From Bradyrhizobium sp. WSM1743 (GTDB lineage: Bacteria > Pseudomonadota > Alphaproteobacteria > Rhizobiales > Xanthobacteraceae), in the NCBI RefSeq assembly GCF_000473065.1, contig NZ_AXAZ01000031.1:23874-87873 (forward strand): DNA of 64,000 nt. The letters are read 5' to 3'. Made by a program: the position numbers and the translations under genes. Positions within the stretch are counted from its first letter, which is position 1. Every line of letters starts with the position of its first letter. Positions 20,224 to 29,337 of the stretch are shown here, piece by piece. The notes beneath the pieces are model-generated. The model searched no databases. It was not told the DNA's origin and worked only from the letters and a program-made list of their open reading frames with translations.

Positions 20224-23200
20224 TTAATGCGCGGCCGAGGCCGCGCGCTTCGTCGCGACTTGCTTCGGCGCCGGCTTTGCGTTTGCTTGCGGCGCGCTGT
20301 CCCAACCGCCGTTCGGGGTCGCAACGTTGACGGCATCGTCGGGCTGCGGCTCGGCGCTGAAAGTCTGGATCGCGAGCTTGGCGGCGGCGAGCGATTGCGG
20401 GTCGAGCCGCTTGGCGACGTCGTCGCGCTTGCCGGCGGCGTCCGCATCGCCCTGCGCGGCGGCCAGGCTGAACCATTTGTAGGATTCGGCGAGGTTCTGC
20501 TCGACGCCGATGCCGCGGGCATAGAGGATGCCGAGGTTGAACTGGCTGTCGGCGACGCCGCGATCGGCAGCCTTCCGGAACCACTGCGCCGCGCTCTTGT
20601 AATTGGCGCCGCGTCCGCCGCCATCGGCATCGAGCACCGCGAGATTGTGCATCGCCTTGGCGTTGCCGCGCTCGGCAGCCTGGGTGTAGTAGCGGCGGGC
20701 GATGTCGGCGTCCTTCTTCACGCCAAGGCCCTTTTCATAGAGCGTGCCGAGGCGGAAGATCGCGGGGACGACGCCGGCCTGCGCCGCACGGTCGTACCAC
20801 TTCGCCGCTTCGTCGTAGTTCGTGGCGACGCCCTTGCCTTCCGCAAAGCGCACGCCGATCTCGTAGGCCGCGGTGGCATCGCCCTTCATCGCGGCGGTGC
20901 GCAAGCCTGGGCCGCCGATACCGTCAGGCAGTTTCTCGCTCGGCGGCACCTGGACGAGGCCGAGCTTGGCGCGGCTCGTGCCCGACAGCGCGCCGGTGAC
21001 GTCGCTGCTGGAAGCAGGCGGCGGCACTGCCGCGGCAGGCGCTTGCGGGATTTCGACCGAGCCCGAATTACCGGAATTCGGAGTGGACGCCGGCGCGGTA
21101 TTGTTCTGGGATTGCCGGCCGATCGGCGTCGGCGAGGTCATCGACGGCGTGACCTGCTCGGGCGTGGCAGGCTTGGTCTCGACCGGCGGTGGCGCGGCCT
21201 GCGGTGCCGGCTCGCTCGGAATGTTTTGCATCGCCTGCGGCGCCGGCGGCGCGCTGCCACCTTCGAGCAGGTTCATCGCCATCTTGAAGGTGCCGAGCAC
21301 GATCACGACCACGCTCGCGCCGACCAGCAGCGAGCGAATCTTCGAGGTGATGGTCGAGCCACCTTCCTGGCCCTTCTCCTTGGCGCGGGCGATCGCGGCC
21401 TTGGCGCCACGGGCCGGCTTCTCGGGCGGCTGCGCGGCGGCGGCTTGCGCGGCGCGGCGTGCGGCCGCGATGAAGCTCGACGACGACACCGGCTCCTTCG
21501 GCGCGGCGGGAATTCCGCTGATCGCGCTCTCGGAGGCGGCGATGCGCTCCGACGGCGTGGCGACGCGTCCGCCCGGCCGTGTGCCCGGCTCGAGCGGATG
21601 ATCCGGCGGCAATTCCGGCGCGAGCGCGGCGCGCGCCGTGTGCGGCTCCAGGATTTCGCTGATCGCGCGCGGCGGCAGGGGTGGTGTGGCTTGTGGTGCC
21701 GCCGGCACGGGTGGCGGCGCGGCGGGTGTGGCAGCGTGGAATTCGCGTGGCGCGGCGACGAAGGCGGCCTGCGCAGCTTGCGCTGCGGCGGGATTGGGCA
21801 GCTCAGGCTTCGGATCGTATTTCGGTGGCTGCGGCCGCGGCTCGCGCGCCATCGGCGCAGGCTCCATCGGCGCCGCCATCGGCATCGGCTGCGGGGCGGG
21901 CGCCGGCGGCGCGGTGCGCACCGCGCGCAGATCGCCCTCGATCATGGAGAGGCGGTCGACGACGTGGCCGAGCGCGCTGTGGACGGCCTCGAGCGAGTCC
22001 TGGGTGTGCCGGTTGGTCTCGGCCTGGCTGAAGCGGATGTCGGAGAGCTCGCGCTTGACGAGATCGACCATGCCGGAATCGGGCGGCGGCGCGGAGTTGC
22101 GACTCTCGGCCAGCGCGGCATAGGTCGCTTGCTGCCGCTCCAGGTGCCTGAGGATGTCGTGCAAGCCGTCCTCGACGCGGCTCAAATTGCCGTTGCGCGG
22201 ATCGGCGGCGGCTTCGATCCGTTCCAGCAGATAGGACACGCGCTGCTCGAGATGGGCGAAGGTCGAGGCGGAATCGTTGCCGACCTGCATGCGATCGAAA
22301 CGGTCCGACAGCGCGCGGATCGCGGCTTCCAGGTGCTCGGTGCTCTCGGATGGCTGCGGCCGCTCGCGGGTTTCGAGCGCAGCGGTGAGCGCCGCGATGC
22401 GCTGCTCCAGCACCGCAAAGCTGTCGCCATGGCCGGAGGCGCGGGTGATCTGGTCGACCTTGGACGACAGCAGCCGCACGTCTTCGGACAGTCGCGCGAG
22501 CGCCTCGTTGGACGCGACGTTGGAGACGATAGCGCGCAGCGCGGAGATCGCACCTTCGAGCTGCTGCACGGTCGAGGGATCGTCATTGGCACGCAGGATC
22601 AGATCGAGCTTGGCGCCGAGATTGCGGATCGCCTCGTCATAGCCAGTGAGCTGCTCGGCCGGCGTCAGCGTGCGCAGCACCTGCTTGATGTCGGACAGCG
22701 CGCGCTCGATGCCCGACAGCACCTGGCCGTCGGTGCCGTTGGATCGGGTCTCGTCGATGCGCCGGTGCAGCGAGCGGATCTCGTTCTCGATCGATTCGAT
22801 CGCGCGCCGCGGCATCGCCTCGGTGATGGCGGCACGGATTTCGGCAAGCTCGCTGCGGAAAGCATTGATGGCCTGCTCGGTATTATCAGGACGCTGCAGC
22901 GACTCGATCTGGCTGGTGATCTTGAGCAGATGGCGTTCGAGCGAGGAGAAATCCGGTCCCGGCTGCGGTGGCGGCGGAGCATAGGCAGGCGCGGGCGGCG
23001 CGTAAGGATCTGCGGGTGCAAGCGGCGGCGCTGCGCGCGGCGGCATCTGCCTGGGCGTAAAGCCGTCGAGCTCGCTCTGGCGCGCGGTGATCTCGGCGAC
23101 CGCGACGTCGAACGAAGCCGGGCTCAGGGGTGGTGAGCTGCGATAGACCTGCGCGGCCGCGCGCTCGACCGCATCGGCCTGGCGCTGGCGCGTGTCGGCC

Positions 23201-23610
23201 GGGGCGGGGCGTGGCGCCTGCGGCTGCTGCGGTTGTCGCTGCGGGCGGGAGATCTGCGACAGGCGCGCGTCGAGCCGCGAGATCGCGTCGTTGAGCTGGC
23301 GTGCGACGCCCTGCTCGCGCGAGACATCTTGGCGCGGGGCGGGTTTTGAAATCCGTTCGATCTGCTGGGTGATCGCGTCGAGCCGTTGGTGGATGTCCGC
23401 GACTTCGCGGCTTTCCTGACTTGGTCCTTGGCTCGGCATGTGTTGCGGACGCTGGTCGTAGGGTCCGCGAAAGTTCGGCGGGGCCGTGTCGCCGAGCGTG
23501 GAGTTCAGCCAATCGTTGAGCGACATGCCCGCACGACGCGCAGCAGCTTCGGCCCGCTCCCGGACGGATGGATCGATGCCGTCAACACTCCACGATACGC
23601 GCGAATTCAT
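20224..23610 (-). CDS. PodJ-like polar localisation protein (coiled coil, one TM, Sel1 repeats)
   Basis: This 1128-residue protein starts MNSRVSWSVDGIDPSVRERA, followed by a helix (AARRAGMSLNDWLNSTLGD), long coiled-coil and proline/alanine-rich regions to about residue 700, a single transmembrane helix near residue 760 (LLVGASVVVIVLGTFKMAM), a Pro/Thr-rich spacer, and about four Sel1-type TPR repeats at residues about 905-1075 (GDATAAYEIGVRFAEGKGV and relatives). This is the layout of PodJ, with cytoplasmic coiled coils and periplasmic Sel1 domains, which organises the cell pole in alphaproteobacteria. It lacks the terminal peptidoglycan-binding domain of Caulobacter PodJ. Assignment rests on architecture. 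Confidence 0.82.
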   Translation of the reverse strand: MNSRVSWSVDGIDPSVRERAEAAARRAGMSLNDWLNSTLGDTAPPNFRGPYDQRPQHMPSQGPSQESREVADIHQRLDAITQQIERISKPAPRQDVSREQGVARQLNDAISRLDARLSQISRPQRQPQQPQAPRPAPADTRQRQADAVERAAAQVYRSSPPLSPASFDVAVAEITARQSELDGFTPRQMPPRAAPPLAPADPYAPPAPAYAPPPPQPGPDFSSLERHLLKITSQIESLQRPDNTEQAINAFRSELAEIRAAITEAMPRRAIESIENEIRSLHRRIDETRSNGTDGQVLSGIERALSDIKQVLRTLTPAEQLTGYDEAIRNLGAKLDLILRANDDPSTVQQLEGAISALRAIVSNVASNEALARLSEDVRLLSSKVDQITRASGHGDSFAVLEQRIAALTAALETRERPQPSESTEHLEAAIRALSDRFDRMQVGNDSASTFAHLEQRVSYLLERIEAAADPRNGNLSRVEDGLHDILRHLERQQATYAALAESRNSAPPPDSGMVDLVKRELSDIRFSQAETNRHTQDSLEAVHSALGHVVDRLSMIEGDLRAVRTAPPAPAPQPMPMAAPMEPAPMAREPRPQPPKYDPKPELPNPAAAQAAQAAFVAAPREFHAATPAAPPPVPAAPQATPPLPPRAISEILEPHTARAALAPELPPDHPLEPGTRPGGRVATPSERIAASESAISGIPAAPKEPVSSSSFIAAARRAAQAAAAQPPEKPARGAKAAIARAKEKGQEGGSTITSKIRSLLVGASVVVIVLGTFKMAMNLLEGGSAPPAPQAMQNIPSEPAPQAAPPPVETKPATPEQVTPSMTSPTPIGRQSQNNTAPASTPNSGNSGSVEIPQAPAAAVPPPASSSDVTGALSGTSRAKLGLVQVPPSEKLPDGIGGPGLRTAAMKGDATAAYEIGVRFAEGKGVATNYDEAAKWYDRAAQAGVVPAIFRLGTLYEKGLGVKKDADIARRYYTQAAERGNAKAMHNLAVLDADGGGRGANYKSAAQWFRKAADRGVADSQFNLGILYARGIGVEQNLAESYKWFSLAAAQGDADAAGKRDDVAKRLDPQSLAAAKLAIQTFSAEPQPDDAVNVATPNGGWDSAPQANAKPAPKQVATKRAASAAH

Positions 23611-23915
23611 GACTCTGTCCGGTTCCGACTTCGGCGCCCACCCGGCACCTCCAGCCTCCCCACGCGTGCCGGTTGCAAAGACAATCGAATTTGGCGCGGG
23701 TCGTCTGCCTCGAAAACCGACTTTTTCCTGTTACGGTAAATAACGGGTTAAGGAATGCAGGCCCGATGTCTTAAAGTTGGGCGGGGGAGTGCCAGCCACG
23801 GAACAGGTGCGCTCCCTCCCCCGCTTGCGGGGGAGGGCTGGGGAGTGGGTGTTTCCGCGATGGGACAGTCCCCTAGAGGCGAGAGCCGTCACCCGACGCT
23901 TTGCGCCGACCTCTC
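23611..23915. repeat. Intergenic region with second copy of the 20038-type palindrome
   Basis: From about 23809 the sequence repeats the left half of the element at 20038 (GGTGCGCTCCCTCCCCCGC, then TGCGGGGGAGGG, then GGGTGT-TCCGCG-TGGGA) with a few substitutions. The stretch 23611-23800 contains the promoter side of the PodJ-like gene and nothing else that I recognise. Confidence 0.6.
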
Positions 23916-23977
23916 GCCCTTGCCGTCCTCCAGCGTCACCGCCGTGGCCTTGCCACTCATCGCGCCGTCAGCGCCTC
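23916..23977 (-). pseudogene. Remnant of the 3' end of a PadR-family regulator gene
   Basis: Read on the minus strand, this stretch encodes MSGKATAVTLEDGKGER, nearly the same as the C-terminus of the intact PadR protein encoded at 25048-25638 (MSGKSTVVTLEDGKREGKG). The DNA match covers about 60 bases (compare 25060-25120) at roughly 85% identity by eye. It starts directly after the stop of the RES toxin gene, so the RES/Xre module sits between the intact PadR gene and this orphan PadR tail. Confidence 0.75.
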
Positions 23978-23986
23978 GCGCGCGGC

Positions 23987-24490
23987 TTAGCGGCCTGGCG
24001 GATGCAAGCGCGTGTCCAGTGCGAATGGCTCCTGGGATCTCTGCTTGTAGGCGCCGGCGACATTTGCAGCGATGAAGATCAAGTTCCAGCTCGCCGTCGA
24101 GACTACGCTTGGAATCACAATGAACCCGTGTTTTGCAAGCAGCTCATCCCCGAATGCCTGCTGGCCGGCACCTGGTATGCCCGGTCTCAGCCAACTGGGA
24201 TTTGGAATAGTGCCGGGCTCGACCACGAAGACGCCGGCGGGATCAATGGTCGCGGACGTGATCACATGGGGCATCACGTCCAGCGCGCGAAATCCTTTAT
24301 GGACGGCGACTTCGAGAATCGCTGTTGCGGGGTCGATCGAGCAATACACCGCGCGAACGCCTCTGCTGTTCCAGCGACCGCCGGCGAGAAACGCGCCCTC
24401 GCCACTGTCCCAGGTCGATGCATATTTCGATTGATCGAGACGACAGGCCACCAGCTCGGAGCCACCGAGCGCAGCGGGAAGCGGCGTCAC
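23987..24490 (-). CDS. RES-domain toxin of a type II toxin-antitoxin system
   Basis: This 167-residue protein has the RES-domain pattern: an early arginine (ACRLDQSKYAS), the GRWNSRGVRAVYCS block with its serine, and a glutamate in PATAILEVAVHKG. RES toxins of the Xre-RES (ParT, MbcT) group modify or degrade NAD+ or related targets. The GTG start overlaps the antitoxin stop (GTGA). All three name-giving residues (Arg, Glu, Ser) can be placed, so the toxin appears intact. Confidence 0.9.
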   Translation of the reverse strand: MTPLPAALGGSELVACRLDQSKYASTWDSGEGAFLAGGRWNSRGVRAVYCSIDPATAILEVAVHKGFRALDVMPHVITSATIDPAGVFVVEPGTIPNPSWLRPGIPGAGQQAFGDELLAKHGFIVIPSVVSTASWNLIFIAANVAGAYKQRSQEPFALDTRLHPPGR

Positions 24491-24960
24491 GCGTAAACGC
24501 CGTATTCGAGCCGCGTCAGAAAGTCTTCGACCAGCTCGACGCCGGCCGGCGTCGCCAGCAGGTCAATCGGCTTGCGCTGATCGAGGCCGATCGCCGGGCG
24601 CTCCAGCCAATGTTCGGCTTCTTCCTTCGATCCGAAGATCGAAGTCGCCTTGGCCAATATCTCCGCGAGCTTCCAGGCGCGGCCGCTCTGTTCGGGGCTG
24701 AGCTGCCTGATGTTTTCCGCAGTATGGCGCTGATAGGTTCGGTGGCTCATTCCGATCGCCCTCGCGAAGGAATCGTCCCAGCGCAGAAACACGAGGTTGT
24801 CGACGAGATACACCAGCGCCTTGGATGGAAGACCGCTGACGAGAGCTTCGTGAGCCTCCAGCGGGCTCCGGGGCATCTTCCGGAATGTGGCGGTCCCTCC
24901 CAGAAGTCGGGCAACCGCTGCCAGCCGGGCCACGTCGGGGGATTGCGCAAGCTCGTTCAT
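24487..24960 (-). CDS. Xre/MbcA/ParS-type antitoxin (DUF2384 toxin-binding domain)
   Basis: This 157-residue antitoxin has an N-terminal helix-turn-helix-like region (FARAIGMSHRTYQRHTAEN) and a C-terminal DUF2384 domain (AWKLAEILAKATSIFGSKEEAEHWLERPAIGLDQRKPIDLL, residues about 90-135) that binds RES toxins. The frame extends 19 codons upstream, but that part overlaps the promoter/operator, so ATG 24960 is chosen. The antitoxin gene precedes the toxin gene, the usual order for this family. Autoregulation through the palindrome at 24975-25001 is likely. Confidence 0.9.
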   Translation of the reverse strand: MNELAQSPDVARLAAVARLLGGTATFRKMPRSPLEAHEALVSGLPSKALVYLVDNLVFLRWDDSFARAIGMSHRTYQRHTAENIRQLSPEQSGRAWKLAEILAKATSIFGSKEEAEHWLERPAIGLDQRKPIDLLATPAGVELVEDFLTRLEYGVYA

Positions 24961-24974
24961 GGGCCAAGTCTCGC

Positions 24975-25017
24975 CACTTGTCGTACCCAATATGACAAGT
25001 GTCGCGCTCGCTTTCAA
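24975..25017 (-). promoter_or_regulatory. Promoter and palindromic operator of the RES/Xre operon
   Basis: On the minus strand, TTGAAA (25017-25012) and CATATT (24994-24989) are separated by exactly 17 bases, a good sigma-70-type promoter. An inverted repeat CACTTGTC / GACAAGTG (24975-24982 and 24994-25001, 11-base spacer) covers the -10 region, just upstream of the antitoxin start. This is where a TA autorepressor would bind. Confidence 0.65.
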
Positions 25018-25047
25018 GTACCCGGGACTCGATGCCTAGCTGCCCTC

Positions 25048-25638
25048 TTAGCCCTTCCCCTCGCGTTTGCCATCTTCCAGCGTCACCACCGTGGACTTGC
25101 CGCTCATCGCCGAGAGCGCCTCCAGGGCCTCCTCGCAGAAGTCGGCGACCATCTGCTCGTGCCGAGCCCCTAAGCGGAGCAGGAGCAAATTGCCGAGATC
25201 GAGGCGTCCCTCCGCCGTGCCGTCGGGAAAACGCTTCTTCAGGATGCGTTCGTAATTGGCGTGACGGTCGCGATGGTGCTCCAGCCGGGCCATCAAATCG
25301 GTCCGCATCGGCTCGATGTCGATGCTGTCGAGCGCGTGCAGCCGCACCAGGAGGTCGTCCTTGATCGAGGGCGGCGTGCTCGGGCGCGCGGCCCAGTGCC
25401 GCAGCGCTGTTCGGCCTTCGGGAGTGAGCGTATAGATCAGTTTATTGGGCTTGCCCGTTTGCACGACCTCGCGGCCCTGGATGTGGCCGCGGTCGCGCAG
25501 CTTGGAGAGCTCGCGGTAGATCTGCTGGTGGTCGGCCTTCCAGAAGAAGCCGATCGAGGAATCGAACGTCTTGGCGAGCTCATAGCCCGTCATCGGACGT
25601 TCCGTCAGGCATGCGAGGATTGCGTCGCCCAGCGCCAT
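25048..25638 (-). CDS. PadR-family transcriptional regulator
   Basis: This 196-residue regulator has an N-terminal PadR winged-helix domain (MALGDAILACLTERPMTGYE ... GFFWKADHQQIYRELSKLR) and a C-terminal helical Vir_act_alpha_C-type dimerisation region. It is divergent from a four-gene unit of an NTF2-like protein and beta-oxidation enzymes, which it probably represses in response to an acyl or aromatic ligand. A perfect palindrome lies between them. Its own 3' end has a degenerate copy at 23916-23977. Confidence 0.92.
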   Translation of the reverse strand: MALGDAILACLTERPMTGYELAKTFDSSIGFFWKADHQQIYRELSKLRDRGHIQGREVVQTGKPNKLIYTLTPEGRTALRHWAARPSTPPSIKDDLLVRLHALDSIDIEPMRTDLMARLEHHRDRHANYERILKKRFPDGTAEGRLDLGNLLLLRLGARHEQMVADFCEEALEALSAMSGKSTVVTLEDGKREGKG

Positions 25639-25673
25639 GACCGGCCTCCCTGTTCAAGCTGATCCAAACCTGC

Positions 25674-25719
25674 TTGACTTTATGCGCATCGGCTCATATG
25701 CGTCAATGTGCATATGAGC
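25674..25719 (+). promoter_or_regulatory. Promoter of the beta-oxidation operon with PadR-type palindrome
   Basis: TTGACT at 25674-25679 and TATGCG at 25697-25702 are spaced 17 bases apart and point at the NTF2-like gene. A perfect inverted repeat GCTCATATGC / GCATATGAGC (25692-25701 and 25710-25719, spacer of 8) covers the -10 element. PadR proteins recognise palindromes with an 8-base spacer (ATGT-N8-ACAT type), so this is the probable operator for the divergent padR and fad genes. Confidence 0.65.
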
Positions 25720-25835
25720 GCAGCGCGCAGGCGGGCCAAAGGCCCGACTGAAAAAATCAGTGAACTCAACCACATCTCTACTGTGCATGGGGTTGTTTTC
25801 GCACTTTTGCCCTTGGCCTAGGGAGGCAGCTGAGA

Positions 25836-26222
25836 ATGACCGGCCTCGATTCCTGGTACGCCTACATGAAGTCTCATGACCGCACCGCGCTCTGGGACCT
25901 CCTGCATCCCAACGCCATCTTCGAAAGCCCCGTCGTGCACACGCCGCAGCGCGGCCGCGACATCACTTTCAAATACCTCTCCAGCGCCGAGAAGGTGCTC
26001 GGTGGTCCCGGCTTCACCTATGTCGGTGAGTGGAAGAACGAGCGCGGCGCCGTGCTCGAATTCAAGACCATGATCGACGGCATCGAGATCAACGGCGTCG
26101 ACATCATCAGCTTCGATAGCGAGGGGCGCATCACCCATTTCAAGGTGATGGTGCGTCCGCTCAAGGCGATCAACATGCTGCACCCCCTGATGGCGGAGCA
26201 GCTTGCCGCCGGCCAATCATAA
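25836..26222 (+). CDS. NTF2-like (SnoaL-type) protein in the beta-oxidation operon
   Basis: This 128-residue protein has the NTF2-like fold pattern: an N-terminal helix with WYAYMKSHDRTALWDLLHPN, then ESPVVHTPQRGRD and a series of beta strands. Such proteins are small ligand-binding or isomerase-like folds, and no catalytic residues are certain. GGGAGG precedes the ATG. It is the first gene after the PadR-controlled promoter and is followed 41 bases later by the acyl-CoA dehydrogenase gene, so a role with a particular acyl substrate is likely. Confidence 0.82.
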   Translation: MTGLDSWYAYMKSHDRTALWDLLHPNAIFESPVVHTPQRGRDITFKYLSSAEKVLGGPGFTYVGEWKNERGAVLEFKTMIDGIEINGVDIISFDSEGRITHFKVMVRPLKAINMLHPLMAEQLAAGQS

Positions 26223-26263
26223 GCCCAACATCATCCTTTCAAGGCCCATGCCGGGAGACCACC

Positions 26264-28054
26264 ATGCCGATCTATAAAGCCCCCGTCGAAGACGTGAACT
26301 TCCTGCTCAACGACGTCTTCCAGATCGATCGCTACGATAATCTGCCGGGCTTCTCCGATGCGTCGAGCGACGTGCGCGAGGCGATCCTGGGTGAAGCCGC
26401 CAAGCTCGCCGAAGAGGTGCTGCAGCCGCTCAATCGTGTGGGCGATCTCGAAGGCTGCAAGCGCACTGAGGACGGCAGCGTCACCACGCCGAAAGGCTTC
26501 AAGGAGGCGTTCAAGCAGGTCGCCGAAGGCGGCTGGCTTGGCCTGTCGGCGCCGACTGAATATGGCGGTCAGGGCCTGCCGGTGACGCTCTCACAGGCGG
26601 TCAACGAATTCCAGATCTCCGCCAATATGGCGTTCTCGATGTATGGCGGCCTCACCATGGGCGCGACCGCGGCGTTGCTGGTGCACGGAAGCCCTGAGCA
26701 GAAGAAAACCTACGTGCCGAAGATGGTGGCGGGCGAATGGACCGGCACCATGAACCTGACCGAGCCACATTGCGGCACCGATCTCGGCATGCTCCGCACC
26801 AAGGCGGTGCGCCAGCCCGACGGCAGCTTCAAGATCACGGGCACCAAGATCTTCATCTCCGCCGGCGAGCACGATCTCGCCGATAACATCATCCATCTCG
26901 TGCTCGCCCGCATCGAGGGCGCGCCCGCCGGCATCAAGGGCGTGTCGCTATTCGTGGTGCCGAAATTCCTGGTGAACGCGGATGGTTCGGTGGGCGCACG
27001 CAACGGCGTCGTCTGCGGCTCGATCGAGCACAAGATGGGCATCCACGGCAATTCCACCTGTGTGATGAACTACGACAACGCCACCGGCTGGCTGATCGGC
27101 GAAGAGAACAAGGGCATGCAGGGCATGTTCGTGATGATGAATGAGGCCAGGCTCGGCGTCGCCGTGCAGGGCCTCGCACAGTCCGAGGTCGCCTATCAGA
27201 ACGCTGTCGCCTATGCCCGCGAGCGCATCCAGGGCCGTTCGCTCACCGGTGCCAAGGCGCCGGACAAGCCGGCCGATCCGATCATCGTGCATCCCGACGT
27301 CCGCCGCACGCTGCTCTCGATCCGCGCCTTCAACGAGGCCGCACGCGCCTTCGTGATCTGGACCGCGCTGAAGAGCGACGTCGCCCACCGTTCCGAAGAC
27401 CCCAGGGATCGCCAGGCCGCGGACGACCACATGGGCCTGATGACACCGGTGCTGAAGGGCTTCCTCACCGATTACGGTTTCGCCAACGCGGTGCAGGCCC
27501 AACAGATGTATGGCGGCCATGGCTATATCGCCGAGCAGGGAATGGAACAGTTCGTGCGCGATGCGCGTATTGCGATGATCTATGAAGGCGCCAACGGCAT
27601 CCAGGCGCTCGATCTCGTCGGCCGCAAGCTGCCGCGCGACGGCGGCCGTGCCATCATGGCCTTCTTCGGCGAGGTCATGGCCTTCGCCAAGGAGAACGGC
27701 GGCGACGAGGCGATGAAGCCTTTCATCACCCCGCTCTCGACCTCGCTCGGCCATCTCCAGCAGGCCACCACATGGCTGATGCAGAATGCAATGATGAAGC
27801 CAGACAATGCGGGAGCAGCCGCGACCGACTACCTGCATCTCTTTGGCTTCGTCGCGCTCGGCTACATGTGGGCGAAGATGGCGAAGGTGACGAATTCCAA
27901 GATTTCCGAGAGCGGCGCGACGCCCTATCTCTCGACCAAGCTCGTCACCGGCCGCTTCTTCATGGAGCGGATGCTGCCGGAGACCGCGGCCAATCTCGCG
28001 CGCATCCAGTCCGGCTGCGCCACCATCATGGAATTGCCGGCGGAAGCTTTTTGA
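26264..28054 (+). CDS. Acyl-CoA dehydrogenase, long form with C-terminal extension
   Basis: This 596-residue flavoprotein catalyses the first step of beta-oxidation, introducing the 2,3-double bond into acyl-CoA. It has the N-terminal helical, central beta (TEPHCGTDLGMLRTKAVRQ) and C-terminal helical domains, plus the extra C-terminal acyl-CoA dehydrogenase domain that makes this subgroup about 600 residues long. The catalytic glutamate is in IYEGANGIQALDLVGRK. It is followed by thiolase and the hydratase/dehydrogenase gene, giving a complete beta-oxidation set. Confidence 0.94.
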   Translation: MPIYKAPVEDVNFLLNDVFQIDRYDNLPGFSDASSDVREAILGEAAKLAEEVLQPLNRVGDLEGCKRTEDGSVTTPKGFKEAFKQVAEGGWLGLSAPTEYGGQGLPVTLSQAVNEFQISANMAFSMYGGLTMGATAALLVHGSPEQKKTYVPKMVAGEWTGTMNLTEPHCGTDLGMLRTKAVRQPDGSFKITGTKIFISAGEHDLADNIIHLVLARIEGAPAGIKGVSLFVVPKFLVNADGSVGARNGVVCGSIEHKMGIHGNSTCVMNYDNATGWLIGEENKGMQGMFVMMNEARLGVAVQGLAQSEVAYQNAVAYARERIQGRSLTGAKAPDKPADPIIVHPDVRRTLLSIRAFNEAARAFVIWTALKSDVAHRSEDPRDRQAADDHMGLMTPVLKGFLTDYGFANAVQAQQMYGGHGYIAEQGMEQFVRDARIAMIYEGANGIQALDLVGRKLPRDGGRAIMAFFGEVMAFAKENGGDEAMKPFITPLSTSLGHLQQATTWLMQNAMMKPDNAGAAATDYLHLFGFVALGYMWAKMAKVTNSKISESGATPYLSTKLVTGRFFMERMLPETAANLARIQSGCATIMELPAEAF

Positions 28055-28110
28055 GCCTGCTTCCGCCGCCGTTTCCCAACAACTTTCAAACATCACATCA
28101 GGAGGGCGTC

Positions 28111-29319
<1,209 letters not shown>

Positions 29320-29337
29320 GGGCAGGGAGCAACCAAC

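Noticed and set aside
20227..23136. A 969-codon open frame on the plus strand opposite the PodJ-like gene
   Set aside because: It is antisense to a gene with clear domains, very rich in Arg, Gly and Leu, without motifs, and arises from the high third-position GC of the real gene.
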